In this document: in pieces, positions 1 through 6,404 of the stretch
How positions within the stretch are numbered: position 1 is the first letter of the stretch
Layout: every line of letters begins with the position of its first letter
From: Thermoleophilaceae bacterium
Lineage (GTDB): Bacteria > Actinomycetota > Thermoleophilia > Solirubrobacterales > Thermoleophilaceae
Assembly: GCA_025928265.1 (NCBI GenBank)
Contig: JAICJV010000021.1
Span: forward strand, 1 to 37,704
DNA: 37,704 nt
Reading direction: 5' to 3'
Notes under the pieces: model-generated
Databases searched by the model: none
Seen by the model: the letters and a program-made list of their open reading frames with translations, nothing else
Told to the model about the DNA's origin: nothing
Translations under genes and position numbers: made by a program

Positions 1-856
1 GAAGCGCCAGGGCGAGGTCCTTCTGATCGACCTCCTTGAGGAGCACCTGGACGCTGCGGTCGTCGAGCTTGACGATGTCCTCGAAGACGAACAGCATCAT
101 CCGGATCTCCTCGGCGAGGTCCGCGTCCGCCTCGGCGAGCTTGTCGAGCACGTTGCGCTCGGTGCCGCGATCGGCTCGGTTCAGGATGTCCACGAGCGAG
201 TCCACCCCGCCGGCGGCGGAGTACTCCTGCGAGATCACGTTGGCGAGCTTCTGCCGCATCACGGCTTCCACTTCCTTGATCACGTCCGGGCTCGTCTCGT
301 TCATCGTCGCGATGCGCAGCGCCACCTCGGCCTGCGTCTCGGGCGGAAGCTGGGCGAGCACCTCGGCCGACAGCTGGGTGTGCAGGTTTGCGATCACGAG
401 CGCCATGGTCTGCGGCGCCTCGTTGCGCAGGAACGCGACGATCTGCTCAGGTGGCGTGCGGCGCAGGAACTCGAACGGGCGCGCCTCGATCACCGCGGAG
501 AGACGGCCCATGATCTCGGCGGCCTTGGTCACGCCGAGCGACTTCTCCAACACGTCGCGCGCATACTCGAACCCGCCCGCGCCGATGTAGTTCATCGCCG
601 CCGTCATCTCCATCGCCTCGCCGACCACGGCCTCGGTCGTCTCGAAGTCGACGTTGCGCAGCTTCGCCATCTCGAGCGTGAGCGCCTCGATCTCGTCGTC
701 GCGCAGATGGCCGAACAGCTGCGACGCGCGGTCTGGCCCGAGCGTCACGAGCAGGACCGCGGCCTTCTGGCGGCCGGTCATCTTGGCCGTCGGCGACGGG
801 CCCGGCTTGGGCATCTCCGCGACCGCCGGCAGCGACGGGGTCTTGAGCTCAGCCAC
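1..856 (-). CDS. fliG: Flagellar motor switch protein FliG (3' end cut by window)
   Basis: FliG is the rotor protein that sits under the MS ring and receives torque from the stator. I translated the minus strand from a GTG at 856; the preceding codon is a stop, so no earlier start is possible. The 285 residues show the FliG N domain (about 27-100), the middle domain (105-190) and the start of the C domain, including the EEIRMMLFVFEDI helix expected there. About 50 C-terminal residues lie beyond the window. The middle-domain EHPQ motif, which in other FliG proteins contacts FliM, reads EAPQ here (residues 146-149). It follows fliF by 13 bases in one operon. Identity is certain from sequence; the effect of the His-to-Ala change is unknown. 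Confidence 0.95.
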   Translation of the reverse strand, partial: MAELKTPSLPAVAEMPKPGPSPTAKMTGRQKAAVLLVTLGPDRASQLFGHLRDDEIEALTLEMAKLRNVDFETTEAVVGEAMEMTAAMNYIGAGGFEYARDVLEKSLGVTKAAEIMGRLSAVIEARPFEFLRRTPPEQIVAFLRNEAPQTMALVIANLHTQLSAEVLAQLPPETQAEVALRIATMNETSPDVIKEVEAVMRQKLANVISQEYSAAGGVDSLVDILNRADRGTERNVLDKLAEADADLAEEIRMMLFVFEDIVKLDDRSVQVLLKEVDQKDLALAL

Positions 857-869
857 CTAGCAGCCCGCC

Positions 870-2411
870 CTAGTCCTCATTCATCCAGGCTCGGACCTGC
901 TGGGCCACGCGCTCGGGCTCGCTGTCGATCATGCTCTCGAGCTCGCCGCGCATCGGGTTCCCCTCGCTGCGCGCCCGTCCGCCGGCGGCGCTGTCGCCCG
1001 GGCCGAGGCGGTAGCCGCCGCCGGCCTCGAGCTCCGCGACCGTGGTGGGCGCCTCGATCTCGCGCAGCCAGACCGGCTCGCCCATCAGCGTCTCCGCCTC
1101 GCGACGGCGCAGGTGGCGCGTCACGAAGAAGAGGAAGGCGATCAGGCCGAGGCCCGCGACGATGTACTTGGCCACGCCGAGCGCGCTCGTGGTGATCGGC
1201 GTCTTGGCCGGCGCCGGAGGCTTGGCGAACGCCACCTGCGAGACCGACACGGTGTCGCCGCGCTTGGTGTTGATGCCCGCGGCGTTGCGAACGGCCTGCT
1301 GGATCGCGGCGAGCTGCGCCTTGGGCACCGAAGAGTCCACCATCACGGCCACGCTCTGGCGGTTGACCGCCCCGGGAGCGACCTTCGTGTGCGTCACCTT
1401 CTTGTCGACGCCCCACGTGGTCGAGCCGTTCGTGTGCTTGTAGTTCGAGCCGGAGCCACCTGCGGCGCCCGCGTAGGACGGCACGGTGTTGGACGGGGTG
1501 CCCGCTGTGCCGCCGGCACCGGCGCCGGAGCCCTGGAGCGTCTCGTTCTCCTTCTGGGTCTGGAGCGGCACGCCCTTCTTGCCGTAGGTGAGCTCGTTGG
1601 AGGTCGCCTGGTCCATGTTGAGGTCCGCGTTCACCTGCACCTGGGCCTTGCCGGGCCCGAGTGTCTGCGCGAGCAGCGCGTTCAGATTGGACTCGACGCC
1701 CTGCGCGTAGCGCGCCTCGGCGGCCTGCTTCGTGGTGGCGGCCATCTGGCCGTCGGTGGCGCCGCCCTCCGAGTTCGGCCACAGGAGCTGACCCGTGGAA
1801 TCGGTGATCGACACGTTGTTCAGGGCGAGGCCCTTGACGCTGCCCGAGACGAGCTGCGCGATGCCGCGCACCGCGCCCGGGTTCAGGCTCTGGCCCGAGC
1901 CCGACAGCAGCACCGCGGCCTTGGCCTGCGACTGCTGGTCCTGGAAGAGCTGGTCCTGCGGGAGCACGAGCTGCACGGTGGCGCCGCCCACGCCGTCGAT
2001 CTGGCCGATCGTCTGTGCGAGCTGGCCCTCGAGGGCACGCTGGTAGGTCACCTGCTGCTGGAAGTCGCTGGCGCCGAGCTTCTGCTTGTCGAAGAGCTCC
2101 ATCCCCGGCTGCGAGGTCGCGGGCAGCCCCTTCTCCGCGAGGGCGATGCGCGCCTCGGAGATCTGCGACTTGTCGACCGCGATCGCCGTGCCGTTGTTCT
2201 GGATCTCGTACTTCACGCCCTTGGCGTCGAGCGCGGTGGTGATCTTGCCGGTCTGGGCCGGGTCGACGCCCGCCATGACCGTCGAGTACGACGGGGCCGA
2301 CGCCATGCGCAGCATCAGGAACGCGACGAGGATGACCCCGAGCACCGAGCCGGCCAGCATCAGGCGGCCCTTGGGGGTCATGTTCATGAGGATTGCGCGT
2401 GCCTGAGCCAT
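870..2411 (-). CDS. fliF: Flagellar MS-ring protein FliF
   Basis: FliF forms the MS ring in the cytoplasmic membrane, the base on which the export gate, rod and rotor assemble. The 513-residue product has a first membrane helix at about residues 17-37, a periplasmic (here extracytoplasmic) YscJ-like ring domain with the segment QYQRALEGQLAQTI-like (read QVTYQRALEGQLAQTI), a Gly/Ser/Thr-rich stretch near 290-325, and a second helix at about 418-438. The tail ends with ERVAQQVRAWMNED, matching the conserved FliG-binding peptide of FliF. Length is normal for the family. It lies 10 bases after fliE and 13 bases before fliG. The start ATG has only a weak Shine-Dalgarno; a second ATG lies nine codons in. 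Confidence 0.96.
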   Translation of the reverse strand: MAQARAILMNMTPKGRLMLAGSVLGVILVAFLMLRMASAPSYSTVMAGVDPAQTGKITTALDAKGVKYEIQNNGTAIAVDKSQISEARIALAEKGLPATSQPGMELFDKQKLGASDFQQQVTYQRALEGQLAQTIGQIDGVGGATVQLVLPQDQLFQDQQSQAKAAVLLSGSGQSLNPGAVRGIAQLVSGSVKGLALNNVSITDSTGQLLWPNSEGGATDGQMAATTKQAAEARYAQGVESNLNALLAQTLGPGKAQVQVNADLNMDQATSNELTYGKKGVPLQTQKENETLQGSGAGAGGTAGTPSNTVPSYAGAAGGSGSNYKHTNGSTTWGVDKKVTHTKVAPGAVNRQSVAVMVDSSVPKAQLAAIQQAVRNAAGINTKRGDTVSVSQVAFAKPPAPAKTPITTSALGVAKYIVAGLGLIAFLFFVTRHLRRREAETLMGEPVWLREIEAPTTVAELEAGGGYRLGPGDSAAGGRARSEGNPMRGELESMIDSEPERVAQQVRAWMNED

Positions 2412-2421
2412 GGAGGGTTAC

Positions 2422-2754
2422 CTAGACCTGGGTGTGGAAGACGTCGGTGTAGGCCTCGGTGGCCTTGGTGCGGATCTGTGATGCGAGCTGCATCGCCAGC
2501 TGCGCGCGCTCGACCTGCATGACCACCGACGTGGGGTCGGTGGCGGTGCCGTCGATCAGCGTCTGCGACGCCTGGGCGGCGTCGGTCTGTGTCTTGTCGA
2601 GGCTCGAGATCGCGTTGCCGAGCATCGAGCCGAAGCCGCCCGACGAGGGCGCCGCGGTGCTGTCGACGTTCGGGTCGACGGAGCCGACGCCGCCGACGTT
2701 CCACTCCGGGCCGTTGACCGAGAAGCTCGGGTCGATGGGCGGGATCGTCGGCAT
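2422..2754 (-). CDS. fliE: Flagellar hook-basal body adaptor FliE
   Basis: FliE links the MS ring to the proximal rod and is the first rod protein exported. The 110-residue product has a low-complexity N terminus and the family C-terminal helix (TSVVMQVERAQLAMQLASQI, then a T-K-A-Y-V-F ending) characteristic of FliE. Its ATG shares one base with the flgC stop (TGATG), so translation is coupled. It sits between flgC and fliF, the common flgB-flgC-fliE-fliF-fliG order. Identity rests on the C-terminal helix plus gene order. Confidence 0.93.
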   Translation of the reverse strand: MPTIPPIDPSFSVNGPEWNVGGVGSVDPNVDSTAAPSSGGFGSMLGNAISSLDKTQTDAAQASQTLIDGTATDPTSVVMQVERAQLAMQLASQIRTKATEAYTDVFHTQV

Positions 2755-3212
2755 CAGCGGAGGAGGTCGAACGTCTTCGAGAACATCGACTTGGCCGTCT
2801 GCATCGCGGTGACGTTCGCCTCGTAGGAGCGCGACGACGAGATCAGGTCGACCATCTCCGTGACCGGGTTCACGTTCGGCATGGCCACGTAGCCCTGCGC
2901 GTTCGCGTCCGGGTGGCTCGGGTCGTAGACCATCCGCGGCGCGGAGTTGTCCTCCACGATGCCGGTCACCTGCACGCCGCCGGGCTGCTGCGCGCTGCCG
3001 GCGCCCGGAATGTTCCCGGCCGCGGCCGAGAGGGCCGACTGGAAGCCGCCGTCGCCGACGCTCTGCAGCACGACCTCCTTGCGGCGGTACGGGCCGCCGT
3101 TCGGGCCGCGGGTGGTCTCCGCGTTGGCGAGGTTCTCCGCGACCACGTCCATCCGCATGCGCGACGCGGTGAGGCCACTGGCGGAGACGTCGAGTGCGCC
3201 GAACATGCTCAT
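2754..3212 (-). CDS. flgC: Flagellar basal-body rod protein FlgC
   Basis: FlgC is a proximal rod subunit. The start is set at the ATG at 3212, giving 152 residues beginning MSMFGALDVSASGLTASRM; the upstream open frame is a shadow over flgB. The N-terminal rod motif (N-LAN-ET, residues 27-33) and the C-terminal segment with NVNPVTEMVDLISSSRSYEA are the paired coiled-coil ends of all axial flagellar proteins, and the VDLI-SRSYEAN stretch is typical of FlgC. The ATG overlaps the flgB stop by four bases (ATGA). Length fits the family (about 135-150). Confidence 0.96.
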   Translation of the reverse strand: MSMFGALDVSASGLTASRMRMDVVAENLANAETTRGPNGGPYRRKEVVLQSVGDGGFQSALSAAAGNIPGAGSAQQPGGVQVTGIVEDNSAPRMVYDPSHPDANAQGYVAMPNVNPVTEMVDLISSSRSYEANVTAMQTAKSMFSKTFDLLR

Positions 3213-3565
3213 GAGGCGCCCATCGCGGCCTTGAGGATTCCGATGCGGGCCCGCGCGATGCTGATCAGGGCGTCGTACTCCAGGCCGTTCTTCGCGACGT
3301 CCGCGGACTCGGTGTCGATGTCCACGCCGTTGCCGTCCGCGCGCATGACCTGGTTGTCGCGCTGCACGGAGAAGCTGGTGCTCTCGATCGCGTTCGGATC
3401 GCCGGTCTTCATCGCCTGCGCGAGCGTCGAGTGGAAGTCCACGTCGCTGCGCTGGAAGCCGGGGGTCTCGGCGTTCGCGAGGTTGTTCGCGAGGACCTCC
3501 TGGCGCATGGCGGCGCCGGAGATCGCACGTTGGAGACCGAGCTGGGTGTTGTCGTAAAGGGGCAC
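3209..3565 (-). CDS. flgB: Flagellar basal-body rod protein FlgB
   Basis: FlgB is a proximal rod subunit next to FlgC. The 118-residue product starts from GTG (MPLYDNTQLGLQRAISG), closely matching the family N terminus. It contains VLANNLANAETPGFQRSDVDF (about residues 24-44, the axial-protein signature) and a C-terminal helix NGLEYDALISIARARI. No Shine-Dalgarno is visible upstream; the sequence there (TCCTCCC) is instead like the anti-Shine-Dalgarno. It is the first gene of the flgB-flgC-fliE-fliF-fliG operon, with a sigma-28-like promoter about 70 bases upstream. Confidence 0.94.
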   Translation of the reverse strand: MPLYDNTQLGLQRAISGAAMRQEVLANNLANAETPGFQRSDVDFHSTLAQAMKTGDPNAIESTSFSVQRDNQVMRADGNGVDIDTESADVAKNGLEYDALISIARARIGILKAAMGAS

Positions 3566-3634
3566 AGGCAGGGAGGATCGAACCGTGTCCGTCCCTGGAC
3601 CTGGTGGACCGCCGATCCGTGGCGGTCAACCCCG

Positions 3635-3662
3635 TAATCGGCGCGCAGCGGCCCGGGCTTTA
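3635..3662 (-). promoter_or_regulatory. Sigma-28-like promoter for the flgB operon
   Basis: On the minus strand TAAAGCCC, 12 bases, then GCCGATTA. This matches the FliA consensus TAAAGTTT-N11-GCCGATAA apart from one extra spacer base. The predicted transcript start near 3628 gives a leader of about 63 bases to the flgB GTG. The same motif recurs before other flagellar genes in this window. Confidence 0.75.
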
Positions 3663-3672
3663 GGGGGTATCG

Positions 3673-3987
3673 CTAGCCCGCGCGATCGACGAGCTTGCGC
3701 GGCTCGATCGCGGGCGCGTAACCGCGCATCGCGGTCCGGCCGTGGGTGAGCTTGCGCAGGTCCGCGGCGATGCCGTCGCGGCGGCGCTGAAGCTCGGCGG
3801 TGACGCTGTTCTGGAGTGCGAGTGTGCGCTCCAGCGCCGGCTGCGCCTCGGGCGGCGGCACTGGCGGAAGGCTTGCGAGAAGCGCGTTTCGCTGCTTGGC
3901 GATCTCGGGCAGCCGCTCGGTGTCGCCCGCGCTGACGAACTCGAGCTCGCGCTCCGCGAGGTCCACGAGTGCGTCGTACGGGCTCAT
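3673..3987 (-). CDS. FliT-like flagellar chaperone/export protein (small helical)
   Basis: The gene encodes 104 residues from the ATG at 3987 (MSPYDALVDLAERELEFVSAG). This start forms an ATGA overlap with the fliS stop, so I prefer it over an in-frame ATG 24 bases upstream. The product is predicted all-helical and charged, with no membrane segment. Its place directly after fliS, its size and its helical pattern fit FliT, the chaperone of the FliD cap that often follows fliD-fliS. Sequence identity to FliT is weak by nature in this family, so the assignment leans on context. Confidence 0.65.
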   Translation of the reverse strand: MSPYDALVDLAERELEFVSAGDTERLPEIAKQRNALLASLPPVPPPEAQPALERTLALQNSVTAELQRRRDGIAADLRKLTHGRTAMRGYAPAIEPRKLVDRAG

Positions 3988-4367
3988 GACTGAGCGGCGA
4001 TCTGCTCCCACGCCTCGCGCAGCTCGCCCAGCAGCTTCATGACCTGCTCGATGCGCTCCGGGTCGCGCTTCAGGCGCGCCTCGAGGAGGTGGTGCTGGCA
4101 GAACGCGTAGATGGCCTCGAGCCGGCCGGCGATCTGGCCGCCCTTCTCGTGGTTCAGCGTCTGGCGCAGCTCGGTGAGGATGGCCTCGGCGCGCTGCATC
4201 CGGTTGTTCATCAGCGAGATGTCGCCGCTGCGCATGGCGTGCGCGGCCTGGAACAGGAACCGGTGAGCGCCGTCGTAGAGCATCACCACGAGCCGCTCGG
4301 GCGGCGCCGTCAGGACACTCGAATCGCGGTAGGCCGATGCCTGCTGTGCGGTGGCGTAGGGGGTCAA
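3984..4367 (-). CDS. fliS: Flagellin export chaperone FliS
   Basis: FliS binds the disordered C terminus of flagellin and stops it polymerising in the cytoplasm. I set the start at TTG 4367 (M-TPYATAQQASAYRDSSVL), with GAGG six bases upstream, giving 127 residues, the usual FliS length. The open frame extends to an ATG at 4481, but that lies upstream of the likely promoter and inside a hairpin. The family signature TAPPERLVVMLYDGAHRFL is at about residues 20-38. The C-terminal helix contains LLGELREAWEQI. The stop overlaps the FliT-like gene by four bases. Confidence 0.93.
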   Translation of the reverse strand: MTPYATAQQASAYRDSSVLTAPPERLVVMLYDGAHRFLFQAAHAMRSGDISLMNNRMQRAEAILTELRQTLNHEKGGQIAGRLEAIYAFCQHHLLEARLKRDPERIEQVMKLLGELREAWEQIAAQS

Positions 4368-4401
4368 TTCTGCCTCGGGACGGTTGACTGCTACGCCCAC
4401 G

Positions 4402-4428
4402 TAGTCGGCCGGAAGGGCGTGGTCTTGA
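4402..4428 (-). promoter_or_regulatory. Sigma-28-like promoter for fliS
   Basis: On the minus strand TCAAGACC-N11-GCCGACTA. The -10 differs by one base from the flgB promoter -10. The predicted transcript start near 4395 leaves a leader of about 28 bases to the TTG start of fliS, and places the heptamer-repeat hairpin upstream of the promoter. Confidence 0.7.
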
Positions 4429-4433
4429 GGCCG

Positions 4434-4491
4434 GGAAAGCGGAAAGCGGGAGGAGCGGGCGCCCCGCTTTCCGCTTTCCAAACTCCGCTTT
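4434..4491. repeat. Heptamer repeats forming a 17-bp perfect inverted repeat
   Basis: Positions 4434-4450 (GGAAAGCGGAAAGCGGG) are perfectly complementary to 4463-4479, with a 12-base loop. The right arm is built of CCGCTTT heptamers at 4464 and 4471. After one degenerate unit (CCAAACT, 4478-4484) a third copy lies at 4485, still in 7-base phase. It abuts the fliD stop codon. No U-tract follows on the fliD transcript strand, so it is not a classical intrinsic terminator; it could still stabilise or end the fliD mRNA. Confidence 0.8.
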
Positions 4492-4492
4492 C

Positions 4493-5935
4493 CTACCTGT
4501 TATTCAACGCCGCAAGCTGCCCGGAGAGCCACTGCCCCTGGGACGAGCTGTTCTGAATCGCGGCTTCCATCGCCGTGAACTGCTGCTTCAGCGTCTCCTG
4601 CTTCTTGGCGAGGATCTGGTCCATGCGCGCGATCTGGTCGGAGAGCGAGCGGCGCAGAGCGTCCTGGCTGCGAATCGTCTGGTCGATCGTGCCGTCGGCC
4701 TGCACGACCGGCGCGAGCAGGGCGTCGAAGGACTGCGCGAAGCCGCCGTCGGTCGTCGTGCCCGAGAGCATCTTGCGGACGCTGCTCGGGTCACCCGTCA
4801 AGGCCGTCATGAAGGCGTCCTTGTCGAAGGTGAGGAGGCCGGCGACCGAGTCCTGGTTGATCGAGCCGGCACCCACCGACTTGCCGGTGCTCACGCCGAT
4901 CTCGGTCATCTGGTCGAGCGTCCCCGGCACGGCGCCGCCGGCCGTGTAGAAGTTCGTCATCGCGACGCGCATCTGACTGAGCAGGCCGTTCAGCGCGGTG
5001 TCGCCGTAGAGCACGCCCTTGGCCATGTCGGAGGCGCTGCTCGCGCCGGCGACCGGCTTCTCCTGAACCTTCGAGCGGATGAACGAGACGGTGGAGTTGT
5101 ACTGGTCGACGAACGCCTTGACCTTGGCCGCGATCGCCTCCTTGTCGGGCCCCGGCGCGCCCACCGTGACGGTCACGGGGTTCGCGGCGCCGGTCACGCC
5201 CTTGAGCGTGAGGGTGACGCCGGGGATGGCGCTGGCGATCACGTTGGACTGCTCGTCGAATGCCTGCGTACCGATCTTGCCGGTGGCGTTGATGCCGGGC
5301 ACGGCCTTGGTCTCGCCTGTCAGGACGCCGGCGGCGCCGCTGACCGAGAAGTCGCTCTGCGTCCCGGTCGCCTTGCTCGAGAACGCGAGCTGCTTGCTCC
5401 CGTCGCTCAGCGTGACCACCGACGCGTAGACGGGCGAATCGGAGGTGGAGTTGATCGCGTTCGCGGCCGCGTCGATGTCGGAGCCCGCGGTGATCGTGAC
5501 CGACAGGTGCTTGGTCGGCGCGTTCAGCGGGTCGGTGCCGCCGTAGTCGAACGTGATCGTCTGGTCGGCGGCGGGGCTCGCGTACGTGAACCAGTGCTGC
5601 GACGCGCTCGCGAGCGTGTCGATCTCCACCTGGTAGCCGCCCGTGCCCGCGCCGCCGGTGCGGGTGGCGGCCACCTTGGTGGAATCGTTGACGTCGACGG
5701 ATTGGGTGTCGAGCCACAGCGTCGGCGACTTCAGGTCCTGCGCCGCGGTCCTGAGGTTCTTCAGGCGCGACGCAACGTCCGACAGCGCGGTCTTGCGCGC
5801 GTCGATCTGGGACTGCCGGAGCTTCAGCCGCGTCTGCGGCTGGCGCTCGATCGCCATCAGCTGATCGACGATCGAGTTCGTGTCGAGGCCTGAGGCCAGG
5901 CCTCCGAAGTTGATCGTCGGGCTACTGGTTGCCAT
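4493..5935 (-). CDS. fliD: Flagellar filament cap protein FliD (HAP2)
   Basis: FliD forms the cap at the growing filament tip and folds incoming flagellin. The 480-residue product begins with the FliD N-terminal signature INFGGLASGLDTNSIVDQLM (about residues 8-27) followed by a long helix with IERQPQTRLKLRQ. The variable middle is Gly/Ala/Thr-rich. The C-terminal helical region (QIARMDQILAKKQETLKQQF, then MEAAIQ and QWLSGQLAALNNR) matches the FliD C domain. It starts five bases after the flaG stop, so the two are one transcript. The stop codon is directly followed by the heptamer-repeat hairpin. Confidence 0.95.
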   Translation of the reverse strand: MATSSPTINFGGLASGLDTNSIVDQLMAIERQPQTRLKLRQSQIDARKTALSDVASRLKNLRTAAQDLKSPTLWLDTQSVDVNDSTKVAATRTGGAGTGGYQVEIDTLASASQHWFTYASPAADQTITFDYGGTDPLNAPTKHLSVTITAGSDIDAAANAINSTSDSPVYASVVTLSDGSKQLAFSSKATGTQSDFSVSGAAGVLTGETKAVPGINATGKIGTQAFDEQSNVIASAIPGVTLTLKGVTGAANPVTVTVGAPGPDKEAIAAKVKAFVDQYNSTVSFIRSKVQEKPVAGASSASDMAKGVLYGDTALNGLLSQMRVAMTNFYTAGGAVPGTLDQMTEIGVSTGKSVGAGSINQDSVAGLLTFDKDAFMTALTGDPSSVRKMLSGTTTDGGFAQSFDALLAPVVQADGTIDQTIRSQDALRRSLSDQIARMDQILAKKQETLKQQFTAMEAAIQNSSSQGQWLSGQLAALNNR

Positions 5936-5940
5936 CTAGC

Positions 5941-6270
5941 TCAGTCGAGTGGTGCCCCGGAAGCGACGTCCAGCGCCTTGCCCGCCGGGATCGTGCGAAT
6001 CACGTTCCCGTCGAGGTCGCGCACCTGCACGACCACGCGCCCGTCGCCCACCGTCTGGAAGTGGAGCTCGCGACCCTGCTCGTGGAGCGTGTCGGCCACC
6101 TTGGCGGCGGCGGACATCTCCTCGAGCACGCTGTCCGGCGGCGACGCCGGAAGCGTGTCCACGGTCACGGCCGCAGCCGGCTCCGCGGACGCGGCCGCCT
6201 TGACGCCCTTCGGGCGCTGTGCCTGTGCCGCTCGCTCTACTCCGCCGAGGGGCGGAAGGTTGAAGTCCAT
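5941..6270 (-). CDS. flaG: FlaG family flagellar protein
   Basis: FlaG proteins are small filament-associated factors encoded next to fliD and linked to filament length; their mechanism is not settled. The 109-residue product has an Ala/Pro-rich N terminus. Its C-terminal half is the FlaG fold: LHFQTVGDGRVVVQVRDLDG followed by NVIRTIPAGKAL, the strand pattern of the family. A clear AGGAGG lies 5-6 bases upstream of the ATG at 6270. It heads the flaG-fliD transcript and has a candidate sigma-28 promoter upstream. Confidence 0.88.
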   Translation of the reverse strand: MDFNLPPLGGVERAAQAQRPKGVKAAASAEPAAAVTVDTLPASPPDSVLEEMSAAAKVADTLHEQGRELHFQTVGDGRVVVQVRDLDGNVIRTIPAGKALDVASGAPLD

Positions 6271-6344
6271 TGTTCCTCCTGGAATCCGTCTCGATCCATC
6301 CCTGGATCCAGGTGACGTATTACTTATCCGCCACCTGTCTCGGG

Positions 6345-6371
6345 TATTCGACGGAGAAATCCGAAACTTGA
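6345..6371 (-). promoter_or_regulatory. Candidate sigma-28-like promoter for flaG-fliD
   Basis: On the minus strand TCAAGTTT-N11-GTCGAATA. The -35 matches the consensus TAAAGTTT at seven of eight bases and the spacing is exactly N11; the -10 matches GCCGATAA at five of eight. A separate GCGGATAA at 6324-6331 lacks a partner -35. The predicted leader is about 68 bases. Confidence 0.5.
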
Positions 6372-6404
6372 GAACTGTCTGATCCGGGCGGACGCGTCAG
6401 ACGG

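Noticed and set aside
1113-2522. Long open frame on the plus strand opposite fliF
   Set aside because: Arg/His/Gly-rich composition and perfect antisense to a clear fliF; a GC-skew shadow.
4434-4479. Hairpin as intrinsic terminator of fliD
   Set aside because: Stem is strong but no T-tract follows on the fliD strand; recorded as a repeat instead.
4368-4481. ATG 4481 as start of FliS
   Set aside because: It lies inside the heptamer hairpin and upstream of the fliS promoter, and adds 38 residues not seen in FliS proteins.
6324-6331. GCGGATAA as the flaG promoter -10
   Set aside because: No T(A/C)AAG at the right distance; the site at 6345-6371 fits both boxes and spacing better.
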